Notes: generated by a model not told the origin, from the sequence alone. A DNA stretch of 40,199 bases from an uncultured Lachnospiraceae bacterium (GCA_947624875.1 CANQMA010000013.1:1-40199); one strand, 5' to 3'; numbered from the stretch's first letter, positions 9,461-18,277 are shown. Made by a program: numbers and translations.

Positions 9461-9478
9461 TTGTTAAAGATTTAACCA
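9461..9478. promoter_or_regulatory. Candidate Rex operator
   Basis: TTGTTAA, four bases, then TTAACCA. This differs in one base from the clostridial Rex motif TTGTTAA-N4-TTAACAA known from comparative studies. It lies between the divergent deacetylase and EF-G-like genes, upstream of both predicted -35 boxes. A rex gene is present at 33933-34562. The match is visible; regulation is inferred. Confidence 0.45.
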
Positions 9479-9491
9479 TTATTGTAAAGAA

Positions 9492-9519
9492 CTGACAGAT
9501 GGGGTAAAATATACATAAT
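9492..9519 (+). promoter_or_regulatory. Possible promoter of the EF-G-like gene
   Basis: CTGACA at 9492-9497 and CATAAT at 9514-9519 are 16 bases apart, about 60 bases before the gene start. Each hexamer matches five of six consensus bases. Confidence 0.4.
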
Positions 9520-9577
9520 GGTTATGGAACGTGAGAGCGGACTGCTCAAAAAATAAATAAAACAGGAGGTAACAGAT

Positions 9578-11659
9578 ATGAATGTTTATAAAACAGAGAG
9601 TATCAGAAATGTTGTATTTTTAGGCCACGGAGGGGCGGGAAAGACTACTTTAGCCGAAGCAGTCGCCTTTGCCACAAAAACGATTAACCGGATGGGGAAA
9701 ATCGTGGACGGAAATACCATCAGTGATTATGACAAGGAGGAAATCAACCGTAAATTTTCCATCAGCGCGTCTGTTGTACCGGTAGAATGGAACGGATTGA
9801 AAATTAATATTTTGGATGCGCCGGGATATTTTGATTTTGTCGGGCAGATGGAAGACGCCATGAGCGTAGCGGATGCAGCGGTTATTGTAGTCAATGGAAA
9901 AGCCGGCGTTGAAGTCGGAACCATCAAGGCGTGGGAAATTTGTGAGCGCAGACAGATTCCAAGAATTTTCTTTATCACCAACATGGATGATCCGAATGCA
10001 AACTATATGCAGACGGTGGAACAGTTAAAAGAAAATTTCGGGAAAAAAGTAGCGCCGTTTCATCTGCCGATTATTGAAAATGAAAAACTGACCGGATACG
10101 TTAATGTAGTAAAAATGGGTGGACGGAAATTTGTAGATGATTTGGGAAATTATACGGAAAGAGATATTCCGGAAGACGTAATGCCGGATTTAGAGCCTTG
10201 TAGAGAACACCTGATGGAGGCAGTTGCTGAATCAGATGAAGATTTGATGGATAAATATTTTATGGGTGAGGAATTTACCACGGAAGAAATTTCCAAAGCA
10301 CTCAGACAAAATGTCATCAGCTGTGATATTGTTCCGGTACAGATCGGTTCCGGAATTACATGTCAGGGCGTCAATAGTTTTCTGCAGACATGTGAAAAAT
10401 ACTTCCCGTCAGCAGACAATGCAGAAGTATTAAAAAAGGCGACAAATATTAATACCGGCGAAGAAGTTGTGGCAGATTTCGATTCCACGAAGCCGGTTTC
10501 AGCTTATGTGTTTAAGACCATTATGGATCCGTTTGTTGGAAAATATTCTCTTGTGAAGGTTCGTACCGGAATCCTAAGGGCAGGAGATACAGTATATAAT
10601 GCAACCAAAGACGTAGAAGAAAAACTGAGTAAGCTCTATGTCATGAGAGGAAAAAATGTCATCGAAGTGCCGGAACTTTATTCCGGTGATATCGGTGCTA
10701 TTGGAAAAATGGATAGTACCCGCACCGGCGATACGCTTGCCACACGGGCGTGGCCGATTGAATATCATCCGACGACCATGTCAAAACCGTATACTTATAT
10801 GGCATATCGGGCAGTCAATAAAGGGGATGAAGATAAAGTTGCGCAGGCTTTGACAAAACTTGCCATCGAAGATCTGACGCTCAAATTTATTGTGGATGAT
10901 GAAAATAAACAGACTCTGCTGTATGGTATTGGAGACCAGCAGCTGGAGGTTGTTGCTTCAAAACTGAAGGATAAATATAAAGTGGAAATTGAACTGTACA
11001 GACCGAGAATTGCATTCCGGGAGACGATACGAAAGAAAGCGCAGGTTCAGGGAAAATATAAAAAGCAGTCCGGTGGTCACGGACAGTATGGTGATGTCAT
11101 TATGGAATTTGAACCGTCCGGAGATCTCTCAGAGGCCTATGTCTTTGAAGAAAAGATTGTAGGCGGAGCAGTTCCGAAAAATTATTTCCCGGCGGTAGAA
11201 AAAGGACTTCAGGAATGCGTGAAAGCAGGACCGCTGGCAGGATATCCGGTCGTAGGAGTCAAGGCGACACTCATCGACGGTTCCTATCATCCGGTGGACT
11301 CTTCAGAAATGGCGTTTAAGACAGCTGCGTCCATGGCATTTAAGAAAGGCTTTATGGATGCGAGTCCTGTCCTGTTAGAGCCGATCGCGGCATTGACCGT
11401 CACAGCTCCGGACCGCTTCTCCGGAGATATCATGGGCGACCTGAATAAGAGACGGGGACGTGTAATGAATATGACATCCGTAGATGGCGGAAAGCAGATG
11501 ATTGAAGCGGAAGTTCCGATGCTGGAGTTGTACGGATATTCTACCTCACTGCGTTCCATTACCGGCGGCAGTGGAGATTTTGAATATGTTGTTTCCAAAT
11601 ATGAGCAGGCACCGGGAGACGTTCAGGCAAAACAGGTGGCTGAGAATGCAAAAGCATAA
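9578..11659 (+). CDS. EF-G-like translational GTPase (EF-G2 type)
   Basis: A 693-residue paralogue of elongation factor G with the full domain set: GTPase (1 to ~270), beta-barrel domain II, domains III, IV (HPVDSSEMAFKTAASMAFKK) and V (GDLNKRRGRV). P-loop GHGGAGKTT is at 16-24. G3 is DAPGYFDF (80-87), where canonical EF-G has DTPGHVDF: Tyr84 stands where the catalytic His should be. G4 is NMDD (135-138) instead of NKxD, and switch I lacks the RGIT element. It is therefore not the main translocase but the EF-G-like group found beside canonical fusA; GTPase chemistry may be slower or altered. It does not look like a TetM-type ribosome protection protein. AGGAGG at 9564-9569 fixes the start. 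It stands alone, with no rpsL, rpsG or tuf neighbours, as expected for a paralogue. Confidence 0.88.
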   Translation: MNVYKTESIRNVVFLGHGGAGKTTLAEAVAFATKTINRMGKIVDGNTISDYDKEEINRKFSISASVVPVEWNGLKINILDAPGYFDFVGQMEDAMSVADAAVIVVNGKAGVEVGTIKAWEICERRQIPRIFFITNMDDPNANYMQTVEQLKENFGKKVAPFHLPIIENEKLTGYVNVVKMGGRKFVDDLGNYTERDIPEDVMPDLEPCREHLMEAVAESDEDLMDKYFMGEEFTTEEISKALRQNVISCDIVPVQIGSGITCQGVNSFLQTCEKYFPSADNAEVLKKATNINTGEEVVADFDSTKPVSAYVFKTIMDPFVGKYSLVKVRTGILRAGDTVYNATKDVEEKLSKLYVMRGKNVIEVPELYSGDIGAIGKMDSTRTGDTLATRAWPIEYHPTTMSKPYTYMAYRAVNKGDEDKVAQALTKLAIEDLTLKFIVDDENKQTLLYGIGDQQLEVVASKLKDKYKVEIELYRPRIAFRETIRKKAQVQGKYKKQSGGHGQYGDVIMEFEPSGDLSEAYVFEEKIVGGAVPKNYFPAVEKGLQECVKAGPLAGYPVVGVKATLIDGSYHPVDSSEMAFKTAASMAFKKGFMDASPVLLEPIAALTVTAPDRFSGDIMGDLNKRRGRVMNMTSVDGGKQMIEAEVPMLELYGYSTSLRSITGGSGDFEYVVSKYEQAPGDVQAKQVAENAKA

Positions 11660-11704
11660 ACGATTTTGAATTGGTAAAACAAATATCAAAATGCAAAAAA
11701 AAGT

Positions 11705-11733
11705 TTGACAGAATGAAAATTTCATTATAGAAT
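11705..11733 (+). promoter_or_regulatory. Strong promoter of the trp operon leader
   Basis: A perfect -35 TTGACA (11705-11710) and -10 TAGAAT (11728-11733, five of six) are separated by the ideal 17 bases. Initiation near 11740 would place the entire T-box in the transcript. Confidence 0.75.
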
Positions 11734-11739
11734 AAAACA

Positions 11740-12018
11740 TAGTTTCATAAACCGTTGATTAGGAGGAGTAACTTCCAGACGATTCTTTAAAGAGAGTTAT
11801 CGGTCGGTGAGAGATAACAGATAGTCGGTAGCGAATGGACCTAAGAGGGCAGCTTGAAATCATGCAGATGAGAGTAGACGCTGACGGAACCCTACCGTTA
11901 AAGAGGGAAGCATATGATGGTATGCGATGAGTGAATGTGTTGTACATTAATTTGGGTGGCACCGCAGGAGTATATGATAGCTCTTGTCCCTTGATTTTCA
12001 AGGGACAGGGGCTTTTTT
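11740..12018 (+). promoter_or_regulatory. T-box leader specific for tRNA-Trp
   Basis: A T-box RNA that binds uncharged tRNA and lets transcription continue into the trp genes. The stem I base starts at AGAGA (11791-11795), with GTTATC/GATAAC arms around GGTCGGTGAGA. The specifier is most likely UGG at 11836-11838 inside GCGAATGGACC, a Trp codon. The T-box itself is GGGTGGCACCGC (11954-11965); its UGGC bulge would pair with tRNA acceptor GCCA, fitting the G73 discriminator of bacterial tRNA-Trp. A 15-bp terminator follows. The 389-base gap between genes is filled by this element and its promoter. Confidence 0.93.
11980..12018 (+). terminator. T-box regulated terminator
   Basis: A 15-bp stem (11980-11994 with 11998-12012, loop TTT) is followed by six T. 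Readthrough depends on the competing antiterminator formed with the upstream T-box sequence. Confidence 0.9.
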
Positions 12019-12048
12019 GATTGAAAAGCTGATAAAGGAGGAGAGAAC

Positions 12049-13506
12049 ATGAATACGCAGCCATTTGAAGAAATCGAGCAGTATCTTTCGGATTACAGTC
12101 TGATTCCGATTGCGAAAGAGATTTATGCCGACGTGATTACGCCGATTACGCTGTTACGGAAACTGGAGACTTTTGATAAAAACTTCTTTCTGCTGGAAAG
12201 TGTAGAAGGAGGAGAAAAATGGGCGCGCTATTCCTTCCTGGGATATGAACCTGTTCTGCATATCACATGCAAAGATGGAAAAGTAACACAGAAAAGCGGC
12301 GAGATTGAAGCGCTGACGGAGATGAATCCGATGGATGCACTCAGAAATCTGCTTGAAAAATATAAGTCTCCCAAAATAGAAGGTTTACCGACCTTTACGG
12401 GAGGGTTTGTCGGTTATTTCGGCTATCATATGATTGGTTATGCAGAGCCGAAATTAAAACTGAAAAGCAGCGATGTCGATGATTATCATTTAATGTTATT
12501 TGACAAAGTCATTGTGTTTGACCATTTTAGACAGAAGATTATTCTGATTGCCAATATGAAAGCAAAGGATGGAATGCAGGGATATAATGCAGCGCTGTTA
12601 GAAATTGAAAAAATGGAGGCGCTGATTTATCATCAAACGCCGCTTCCAAAAAATTCAGTGGAAGAAGCGGTGGAATTTCAGAGCAATATGACAAAAGAAG
12701 AATATTGCGACATGGTGGAAAAGACCAAACATTATATTCGGGAAGGCGATATTTTTCAGGGAGTTGTGTCCAGAAAATTCGAGGCAGAATATCATGGCTC
12801 GCTACTGAATCCTTACCGGGTACTCCGCACTACCAATCCATCTCCTTATATGTATTTTATCCAGGCGGAAGATCTTCAGATTGCCGGGGCATCGCCGGAA
12901 ACCATGGTAAAACTGGTTGATGGAAAACTGACCACATTCCCCGTAGCGGGCACCAGGCCGCGCGGGAAGAATGATGAGGAAGATCTTGCATTGGAAAAGG
13001 GACTGTTACAAGACGAGAAAGAACTTGCCGAGCACAACATGCTGGTGGATTTGGCGAGAAATGATATTGGAAAAATCTCAGAATACGGCAGCGTTTTTGT
13101 GAAAGATTATATGAAAATACATCGTTTCTCCAAAGTAATGCATATCGCTTCTACGGTGTGCGGAACGCTGGGAAAACAGTATGATGCCTGTGACGCTGTA
13201 TCAGCGCTGCTTCCGGCGGGAACTCTTTCCGGGGCGCCGAAATTTAGGGCGTGTGAGATTATAGAAGAACTGGAAAAAGAGCCGCGGGGCGTTTATGGAG
13301 GCGCTATCGGTTACATTGATTTATCCGGAAATCTGGATGTCTGTATCGCCATCCGGACCGCTGTGAAAAAAGGGAATCGAGTCAGCGTCCAGGCGGGCGC
13401 CGGTATTGTTGCCGACAGTGTTCCGGAAAGCGAATATATGGAATGTGCGCATAAAGCAGGGGCTGTGATTGATGCAATCGTCAGGGGAAGCGAGGTGAGG
13501 CAGTAA
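12049..13506 (+). CDS. trpE: Anthranilate synthase component I
   Basis: Makes anthranilate from chorismate with ammonia from TrpG, the first committed step to tryptophan. The 485 residues include the N-terminal regulatory site LLESVEGGEKWARYSFLG, where the LLES motif binds tryptophan for feedback inhibition. The catalytic C-terminal half has IREGDIFQGVVSRKFE, GASPETMV, FPVAGTRPRG, LPAGTLSGAPK and GAGIVADSVPESEY, all typical of chorismate-binding enzymes. AAGGAGG precedes the ATG. Its stop codon overlaps the trpG start (TAATG), which points to coupled translation of the two subunits. Expression is controlled by the T-box upstream and activity probably by tryptophan. The LLES motif argues for TrpE rather than PabB. 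Confidence 0.97.
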   Translation: MNTQPFEEIEQYLSDYSLIPIAKEIYADVITPITLLRKLETFDKNFFLLESVEGGEKWARYSFLGYEPVLHITCKDGKVTQKSGEIEALTEMNPMDALRNLLEKYKSPKIEGLPTFTGGFVGYFGYHMIGYAEPKLKLKSSDVDDYHLMLFDKVIVFDHFRQKIILIANMKAKDGMQGYNAALLEIEKMEALIYHQTPLPKNSVEEAVEFQSNMTKEEYCDMVEKTKHYIREGDIFQGVVSRKFEAEYHGSLLNPYRVLRTTNPSPYMYFIQAEDLQIAGASPETMVKLVDGKLTTFPVAGTRPRGKNDEEDLALEKGLLQDEKELAEHNMLVDLARNDIGKISEYGSVFVKDYMKIHRFSKVMHIASTVCGTLGKQYDACDAVSALLPAGTLSGAPKFRACEIIEELEKEPRGVYGGAIGYIDLSGNLDVCIAIRTAVKKGNRVSVQAGAGIVADSVPESEYMECAHKAGAVIDAIVRGSEVRQ

Positions 13507-14078
13507 TGGTACTTTTAATCGATAATTATGACAGTTTTTCCTACAATCTGGTACAGCTGGTTGGGGAAATCAGCCGGGGAAATATCCAGGTAGTCCGGAA
13601 CGACGAAATTACGATTGAGGAAATCAGAAAGAAAAATCCAAGCCACATCATATTGTCCCCGGGACCGGGGAAACCAAGGGATGCGGGAATCTGCGAGGAG
13701 GTCGTTCGAAAATTGAAAGGGGAATATCCGATTTTGGGCGTCTGCCTGGGACATCAATGTATCTGTGAAGTGTTTGGAGGAACAGTCACATATGCCAAGC
13801 AACTGATGCATGGGAAAAAAAGCGATATCACAGTACTGAAGGATTCGCCGATCTTTACCGGAATGGAAAAGATTTTTCAGGGAGCGCGCTATCACTCCCT
13901 TTCAGCAAAAGCGGACACAATGCCGGACGAACTGGAAGTCATTGCCGTGGACGAATCGGACCATGAAATCATGGCTGTGCAGCATAAGGATTATAAAATC
14001 TTTGGACTGCAGTTTCATCCGGAGTCTGTATTGACACCGCAGGGAAAGACGATGATGCAAAATTTTTTAAACGTTTAA
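13506..14078 (+). CDS. trpG: Anthranilate synthase component II (glutamine amidotransferase)
   Basis: Class I glutamine amidotransferase that supplies ammonia to TrpE. In 190 residues it has LSPGPGKPRDAG, the nucleophile elbow GVCLGHQ with catalytic Cys80, and FHPES near the C-terminus with the catalytic His and Glu. It is a stand-alone subunit, not fused to trpD as in enterics. Its ATG shares one base with the trpE stop; the ribosome site GAGGTGAGG lies inside trpE. The protein could in principle also serve p-aminobenzoate synthesis, a dual role known in Bacillus, but no pabB is in view. A 71-base gap follows before trpD. Confidence 0.96.
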   Translation: MVLLIDNYDSFSYNLVQLVGEISRGNIQVVRNDEITIEEIRKKNPSHIILSPGPGKPRDAGICEEVVRKLKGEYPILGVCLGHQCICEVFGGTVTYAKQLMHGKKSDITVLKDSPIFTGMEKIFQGARYHSLSAKADTMPDELEVIAVDESDHEIMAVQHKDYKIFGLQFHPESVLTPQGKTMMQNFLNV

Positions 14079-14149
14079 AGTAAAAATAATATAAAATCAA
14101 TTTTAGAACTAAAACCAAATGAATGATCTATGAATAGGAGGAAAGAAAG

Positions 14150-15163
14150 ATGATTAAGGAAGCCATTGGAAAATTAGTGGAAAATCAGAATTTAACTTAT
14201 GAGGAAGCAAAGGAATGTATGAACGAGATTATGAGTGGGAATACACCGGAGGTACTCATCAGCGCATATCTCGTTGCCCTGCGCATGAAAGGGGAAACAA
14301 TTGATGAAATTACCGGTTCTGCACAGGGAATGCGGGATAATGGAACAAAACTCGAACATGATATGGATCTATTGGAAATTGTTGGAACCGGCGGAGATAA
14401 AGCGAATACATTTAATATTTCCACGACTTCTGCGATTGTAGCCGCTGCAGCGGGATGTAAGATTGCAAAGCACGGAAACCGCGGAGTATCCAGCAAATCC
14501 GGGGCCGCAGATGTGCTGGAAGCATTTGGCGCAAAAATAACAATTGAGCCGGAGCAGGCCAAAGAGGTTTTAGACAAAACCGGAATGACATTTTTGTTTG
14601 CACAAAAATACCACAGCGCTATGAGATTTGTAGGTCCGGTCAGGGCGGCGCTCGGAATCAGAACCATTTTCAATATTTTGGGACCGCTGACAAATCCGGC
14701 AGGAGCGTCAATGGATATTATCGGCGTGTATGACGAACGGTTGGTAGAGCCGGTCGCTCAGGTATTGATTAAACTTGGCGTCAAAAAGGGAATGGTTGTT
14801 TTCGGACAGGATGTGATGGATGAAATTTCTGCCAGCGCAAAGACGACGGTCTGTGAAATCCGAAACGGTACAACGACCATCTATGAATTAAATCCGGAGG
14901 CATATGGAATTCCTCTTTGTGATAAAAAGGATTTAGAGGGTGGCGACGGTGCTGTCAATGCGCAGATTACCAGAGATATCTTAAATGGGAAAATAACCGG
15001 ACCAAAGAGGAATGCAGTCTTGTTAAATGCCGGAGCATGCATTTACATCTATAAAGAAGGGATTTCCTACGGCGAGGCAATCAGAATTGCAGCAGAAACG
15101 ATTGACAGCAAAAAGGCGGCAGAAAAACTGGACGAATTTGTTGCGGCAACCAATCAGTTTTAA
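14150..15163 (+). CDS. trpD: Anthranilate phosphoribosyltransferase
   Basis: Joins anthranilate and phosphoribosyl pyrophosphate to give phosphoribosylanthranilate. At 337 residues it is normal length. The PRPP and anthranilate sites are visible as GTGGDKANTFNIST, then KHGNRGVSSKSGAADVLEA, followed by FLFAQKYHSAMRFVGPVRA and FNILGPLTNPA. AGGAGG before the ATG gives a clear start. It is the third gene of the trp operon. Its product needs TrpF next, which this operon does not encode. Confidence 0.97.
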   Translation: MIKEAIGKLVENQNLTYEEAKECMNEIMSGNTPEVLISAYLVALRMKGETIDEITGSAQGMRDNGTKLEHDMDLLEIVGTGGDKANTFNISTTSAIVAAAAGCKIAKHGNRGVSSKSGAADVLEAFGAKITIEPEQAKEVLDKTGMTFLFAQKYHSAMRFVGPVRAALGIRTIFNILGPLTNPAGASMDIIGVYDERLVEPVAQVLIKLGVKKGMVVFGQDVMDEISASAKTTVCEIRNGTTTIYELNPEAYGIPLCDKKDLEGGDGAVNAQITRDILNGKITGPKRNAVLLNAGACIYIYKEGISYGEAIRIAAETIDSKKAAEKLDEFVAATNQF

Positions 15164-15206
15164 GGAAACGAGGAGAGAGGACACCGCGAAAAGAGAGGAA
15201 TAACCA

Positions 15207-15992
15207 ATGATTTTAGAGAACATTGCGCAGTCTACGAGAATGAGGGTAGAAAAAGAAAAAAAGGAAGTGCCGCTTGAAGAGATAAAAAGACGTGCGCTTT
15301 CCATGCAAAAAGGAGATTTTTGTTTTGAAAAGAAACTCGCAGAAGACGGAATGACTTTTATCTGCGAGGTGAAAAAGGCATCTCCATCGAAGGGAGTAAT
15401 CGCAAAAGAGTTCCCTTATCTTGAAATTGCAAAGGAATATGAAAAAGCGGGCGCCGGCTGTATTTCTGTTTTGACAGAACCTGAATTTTTTCAAGGGGAT
15501 AAAAAATACTTAAAGGAAATCAGTGAAAAAGTCTCGATTCCCCTTTTAAGAAAGGATTTTGTGGTTGACGAGTACATGATTTACGACGCAAAACTTCACG
15601 GAGCGTCCGCGGTATTGCTGATTTGTTCTCTGTTAGAGGAAGAGACCATCAAAAAATACATTGGAATCTGTGATACGCTTGGAATTTCCGCGCTGGTGGA
15701 AGCGCATGATGAGAATGAGATTCAGATGGCAATCCGTGCCGGAGCAAGAATTATTGGCGTCAACAACAGGGATTTAAAAACATTCACAGTTGATATTTCC
15801 AACAGTGTAAGACTGCGAAAACTGGTACCGCAAGACATTTTGTTTATTGCAGAAAGCGGTATCGGGTGCGCAGAGGATGTACAAAAGTTAAAAGAGGCAG
15901 AGGTCAACGGCGTCCTGATTGGCGAAACGTTCATGCGTGCAAAAGATAAAGCGGGGATGCTCAGGGAATTAAACGGTGAACGGAATTCTTAA
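15207..15992 (+). CDS. trpC: Indole-3-glycerol phosphate synthase
   Basis: Closes the ring of carboxyphenylamino-deoxyribulose phosphate to indole-3-glycerol phosphate. The TIM-barrel signatures are ICEVKKASPSKG (catalytic Lys), PLLRKDFVVDEYMIYDA, LVEAHDENE, IIGVNNRDLKTF and IAESGIGCAEDV. The 261-residue length covers only the synthase: there is no fused TrpF domain as in E. coli TrpCF. AGAGGAA precedes the ATG. It is followed directly by trpB, the place where trpF would usually sit. Confidence 0.97.
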   Translation: MILENIAQSTRMRVEKEKKEVPLEEIKRRALSMQKGDFCFEKKLAEDGMTFICEVKKASPSKGVIAKEFPYLEIAKEYEKAGAGCISVLTEPEFFQGDKKYLKEISEKVSIPLLRKDFVVDEYMIYDAKLHGASAVLLICSLLEEETIKKYIGICDTLGISALVEAHDENEIQMAIRAGARIIGVNNRDLKTFTVDISNSVRLRKLVPQDILFIAESGIGCAEDVQKLKEAEVNGVLIGETFMRAKDKAGMLRELNGERNS

Positions 15993-16030
15993 GACAACCG
16001 AGGGTAAAAGATTGATAGGAGGATTTGAAG

Positions 16031-17215
16031 ATGAGCAAGGGAAGATTTGGTATTCATGGAGGACAGTATGTTCCTGAAACATTGATGACGGCAGTAAATG
16101 AATTGGAAGAAGCATACAATACTTATAAAAATAATCCGGAGTTTCAAAAAGAACTTCAGGAGCTGCTCAATCAGTATGCAGGAAGACCGTCGCTGCTTTA
16201 TGAGGCAAAGAAAATGACAAAAGATCTGGGTGGTGCAAAAGTATATTTAAAAAGAGAAGATTTGAATCACACGGGTTCTCATAAAATCAATAACGTGTTA
16301 GGACAGGTGCTGCTTGCAAAAAAGATGGGAAAGACCAGAGTCATTGCCGAGACAGGAGCAGGACAACACGGTGTGGCAACTGCTACGGCGGCGGCGCTGA
16401 TGGATATGGAATGTGAGATTTTCATGGGGAAAGAGGACTGTGAACGTCAGGCTTTAAATGTTTTTAGAATGGAACTGCTCGGCGCAAAGGTACATCCGGT
16501 AACGAGCGGTACAATGACATTAAAAGACGCGGTCAATGAGGCGATGCGTGAATGGACAAACCGGATGGATGATACACTCTATGTCCTGGGTTCCGTGATG
16601 GGACCGCATCCGTTTCCAACAATTGTAAGAGATTTCCAAAGTGTAATCAGCAAAGAAATCAAAGAACAGATTATGGAAAAAGAAGGAAGGCTGCCGGACG
16701 CTGTGATTGCCTGTGTGGGCGGCGGTTCCAATGCCATGGGTGCGTTTTACAATTTTATTGAGGATCAGGATGTGGCATTGATTGGATGTGAAGCTGCAGG
16801 CCTTGGCGTTGACCATCCAAAGAACGCCGCAACGGTTGCAAATGGAACCGAAGGAATTTTCCACGGAATGAAGTCGTTGTTCTGTCAGAATGAGGACGGG
16901 CAGATTGCCCCGGTTTATTCGATTTCTGCCGGTCTGGATTACCCGGGAATCGGGCCGGAACATGCCTATCTGCATGACACAAAAAGAGCGGTTTATGTTC
17001 CGATTACTGACGAAGAAGCGGTAGAAGCGTTTGAATATCTGTCCAGAGTAGAGGGCATTATTCCAGCGATTGAAAGCGCGCACGCGATTGCTTATGCAAT
17101 AAAATATGTTCCAACGCTCAGTAAAGATAAAATTGTAGTTGTGAATGTGTCAGGACGTGGAGATAAAGACGTTGCTGCCATAGCAAGATATAGAGGAGTA
17201 CAGATATATGAGTAA
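16031..17215 (+). CDS. trpB: Tryptophan synthase beta chain
   Basis: PLP enzyme that condenses indole with serine. The PLP lysine is in [15 protein letters not shown] (Lys85 from this start); [13 protein letters not shown] and the phosphate-binding [12 protein letters not shown] are intact, and GIGPEHAYL marks the conventional TrpB1 class. I chose the ATG at 16031 because TAGGAGGA at 16016-16023 is 7-8 bases away; a TTG at 16025 would add two residues. It gives 394 residues, standard length. The last 8 bases overlap trpA, implying translational coupling of the alpha2beta2 complex. Confidence 0.97.
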   Translation: MSKGRFGIHGGQYVPETLMTAVNELEEAYNTYKNNPEFQKELQELLNQYAGRPSLLYEAKKMTKDLGGAKVYLKREDLNHTGSHKINNVLGQVLLAKKMGKTRVIAETGAGQHGVATATAAALMDMECEIFMGKEDCERQALNVFRMELLGAKVHPVTSGTMTLKDAVNEAMREWTNRMDDTLYVLGSVMGPHPFPTIVRDFQSVISKEIKEQIMEKEGRLPDAVIACVGGGSNAMGAFYNFIEDQDVALIGCEAAGLGVDHPKNAATVANGTEGIFHGMKSLFCQNEDGQIAPVYSISAGLDYPGIGPEHAYLHDTKRAVYVPITDEEAVEAFEYLSRVEGIIPAIESAHAIAYAIKYVPTLSKDKIVVVNVSGRGDKDVAAIARYRGVQIYE

Positions 17216-17993
17216 GATTAGTGAAGCATTTAACAATGGAAAGGCATTTATTCCGTTTATTACCGGGGGAGATCCGGATTTGGAAACAACCAAAAAACTG
17301 ATTCTGGAAATGCAGAAGAATGGCGCGGATATCATTGAAATCGGGATTCCATTTTCAGACCCGATTGCGGAGGGCATAGTCATCCAGGAAGCGGATTTGA
17401 GAGCGCTCAAAGCAGGAACGAATACGGATAAACTGTTTGACGCTGTCAAAGAGATCAAAGATCAGGTAAAGATTCCTCTGATTTTCATGACTTATGCGAA
17501 TGCCATATTTAAGTATGGAACAAAAAAATTTATGGGACGCTGCACGGAATGTGGAATCTCCGGTATCATTGTTCCGGACTGCCCATATGAAGAAAGAGAA
17601 GAAATGGCGCCGTACTGCGATGCAAACGGAATTGATCTTATCCCGCTGATTGCACCGACTTCCAAAGAACGGATTTTGAAAATAGCAGGAAAAGCGCAGG
17701 GTTATGTCTATGTCGTTTCCTCTCTGGGGGTTACCGGTGTGCGTGAAAACATTACAACGGATATCGAGTCCATGACAAAACTGGTAAAAGAAGCGACGGA
17801 TGTTCCGTGTGCAATCGGATTTGGTATTGCAACGCCGGAGCAGGCAGAAAAAATGTGCCGGTATGCCGATGGAGCGATTGTGGGAAGCGCCATTGTAAAA
17901 ATCATTGCCGAACATGGAACGAAAGCGGTTCCGATTGTCGGTCGGTATGTAAAAGAGATGAAGGACGCTTGCCTGGCAGCGGAAAAAGCATAA
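17208..17993 (+). CDS. trpA: Tryptophan synthase alpha chain
   Basis: Cleaves indole-3-glycerol phosphate and channels indole to TrpB. The 261-residue barrel shows [15 protein letters not shown] (42-56), [21 protein letters not shown] and [12 protein letters not shown]. Glu44 matches the catalytic Glu49 of the E. coli enzyme, but the site of its Asp60 is Glu55 here (PIAEG rather than PLADG), and the following Pro is Ile. The chemistry of a carboxylate is kept. The ATG lies inside the end of trpB (ATGAGTAA overlap). It is the last gene of the operon; an imperfectly convincing terminator follows. Confidence 0.96.
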   Translation: MSKISEAFNNGKAFIPFITGGDPDLETTKKLILEMQKNGADIIEIGIPFSDPIAEGIVIQEADLRALKAGTNTDKLFDAVKEIKDQVKIPLIFMTYANAIFKYGTKKFMGRCTECGISGIIVPDCPYEEREEMAPYCDANGIDLIPLIAPTSKERILKIAGKAQGYVYVVSSLGVTGVRENITTDIESMTKLVKEATDVPCAIGFGIATPEQAEKMCRYADGAIVGSAIVKIIAEHGTKAVPIVGRYVKEMKDACLAAEKA

Positions 17994-18047
17994 AAAAGCA
18001 TTTCACGGTCCTTACATTGCAGAGGTTTTTGAAAACGATGCTTTTTT
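17992..18047 (+). terminator. Long-loop inverted repeat after trpA
   Basis: AAAAAAGCAT at 17992-18001 and ATGCTTTTTT at 18038-18047 are perfectly complementary around a 36-base loop and end in a T-run, starting on the trpA stop codon. The long loop makes it a weak terminator candidate. A like-shaped repeat follows thiT. Confidence 0.4.
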
Positions 18048-18074
18048 GGAAAGTTTCCTGTTTTCAGAAACGCA

Positions 18075-18103
18075 TTGACAGCAGCACCAAAAAAAGATAA
18101 ACT
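18075..18103 (+). promoter_or_regulatory. Promoter of the TPP riboswitch-thiT unit
   Basis: A perfect TTGACA at 18075-18080 and TAAACT at 18098-18103 (four of six) are 17 bases apart. Initiation near 18110 would start just before the riboswitch. Confidence 0.6.
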
Positions 18104-18125
18104 GTTACCTGAAAAGTAAATATGT

Positions 18126-18269
18126 CGCTAGGGGTGCCATGTGCTGAGACTGATGCGGCGTTGTTTGTTCCTCTGATTTTCAGAGAAAACTATGCAGCGG
18201 CAATGGAATTGATTCATTGCATTCAGATCCCTTATAACTTGATGCGGTTAGTACCGACGAAAGGAAGCG
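18126..18269 (+). promoter_or_regulatory. TPP riboswitch (THI element)
   Basis: Thiamine pyrophosphate-binding RNA. P1 arms CGCT (18126-18129) and AGCG (18266-18269) close it. GGGGTGCC and GCTGAGA (18143-18149) form the pyrimidine-sensing side; CCCTTATAACTTGATGCGGTT, GTACCGACG and AAAGGAAGC match the pyrophosphate side (consensus CCTGAT appears as CTTGAT). The variable P3 arm is long. Together with its promoter and expression platform it fills the 352-base gap before thiT. Confidence 0.95.
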
Positions 18270-18277
18270 TTATGATG

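Noticed and set aside
9578-11659. Tetracycline resistance ribosome protection protein
   Set aside because: The G3 and G4 changes and the domain IV tip fit the EF-G-like group better than TetM-type proteins, and there is no mobile context.
11759-12064. Minus-strand open frame across the T-box
   Set aside because: It spans a structured leader RNA and has no ribosome site or recognisable features.
12705-12920. Small open frame inside trpE
   Set aside because: Out-of-frame shadow of a complete trpE.
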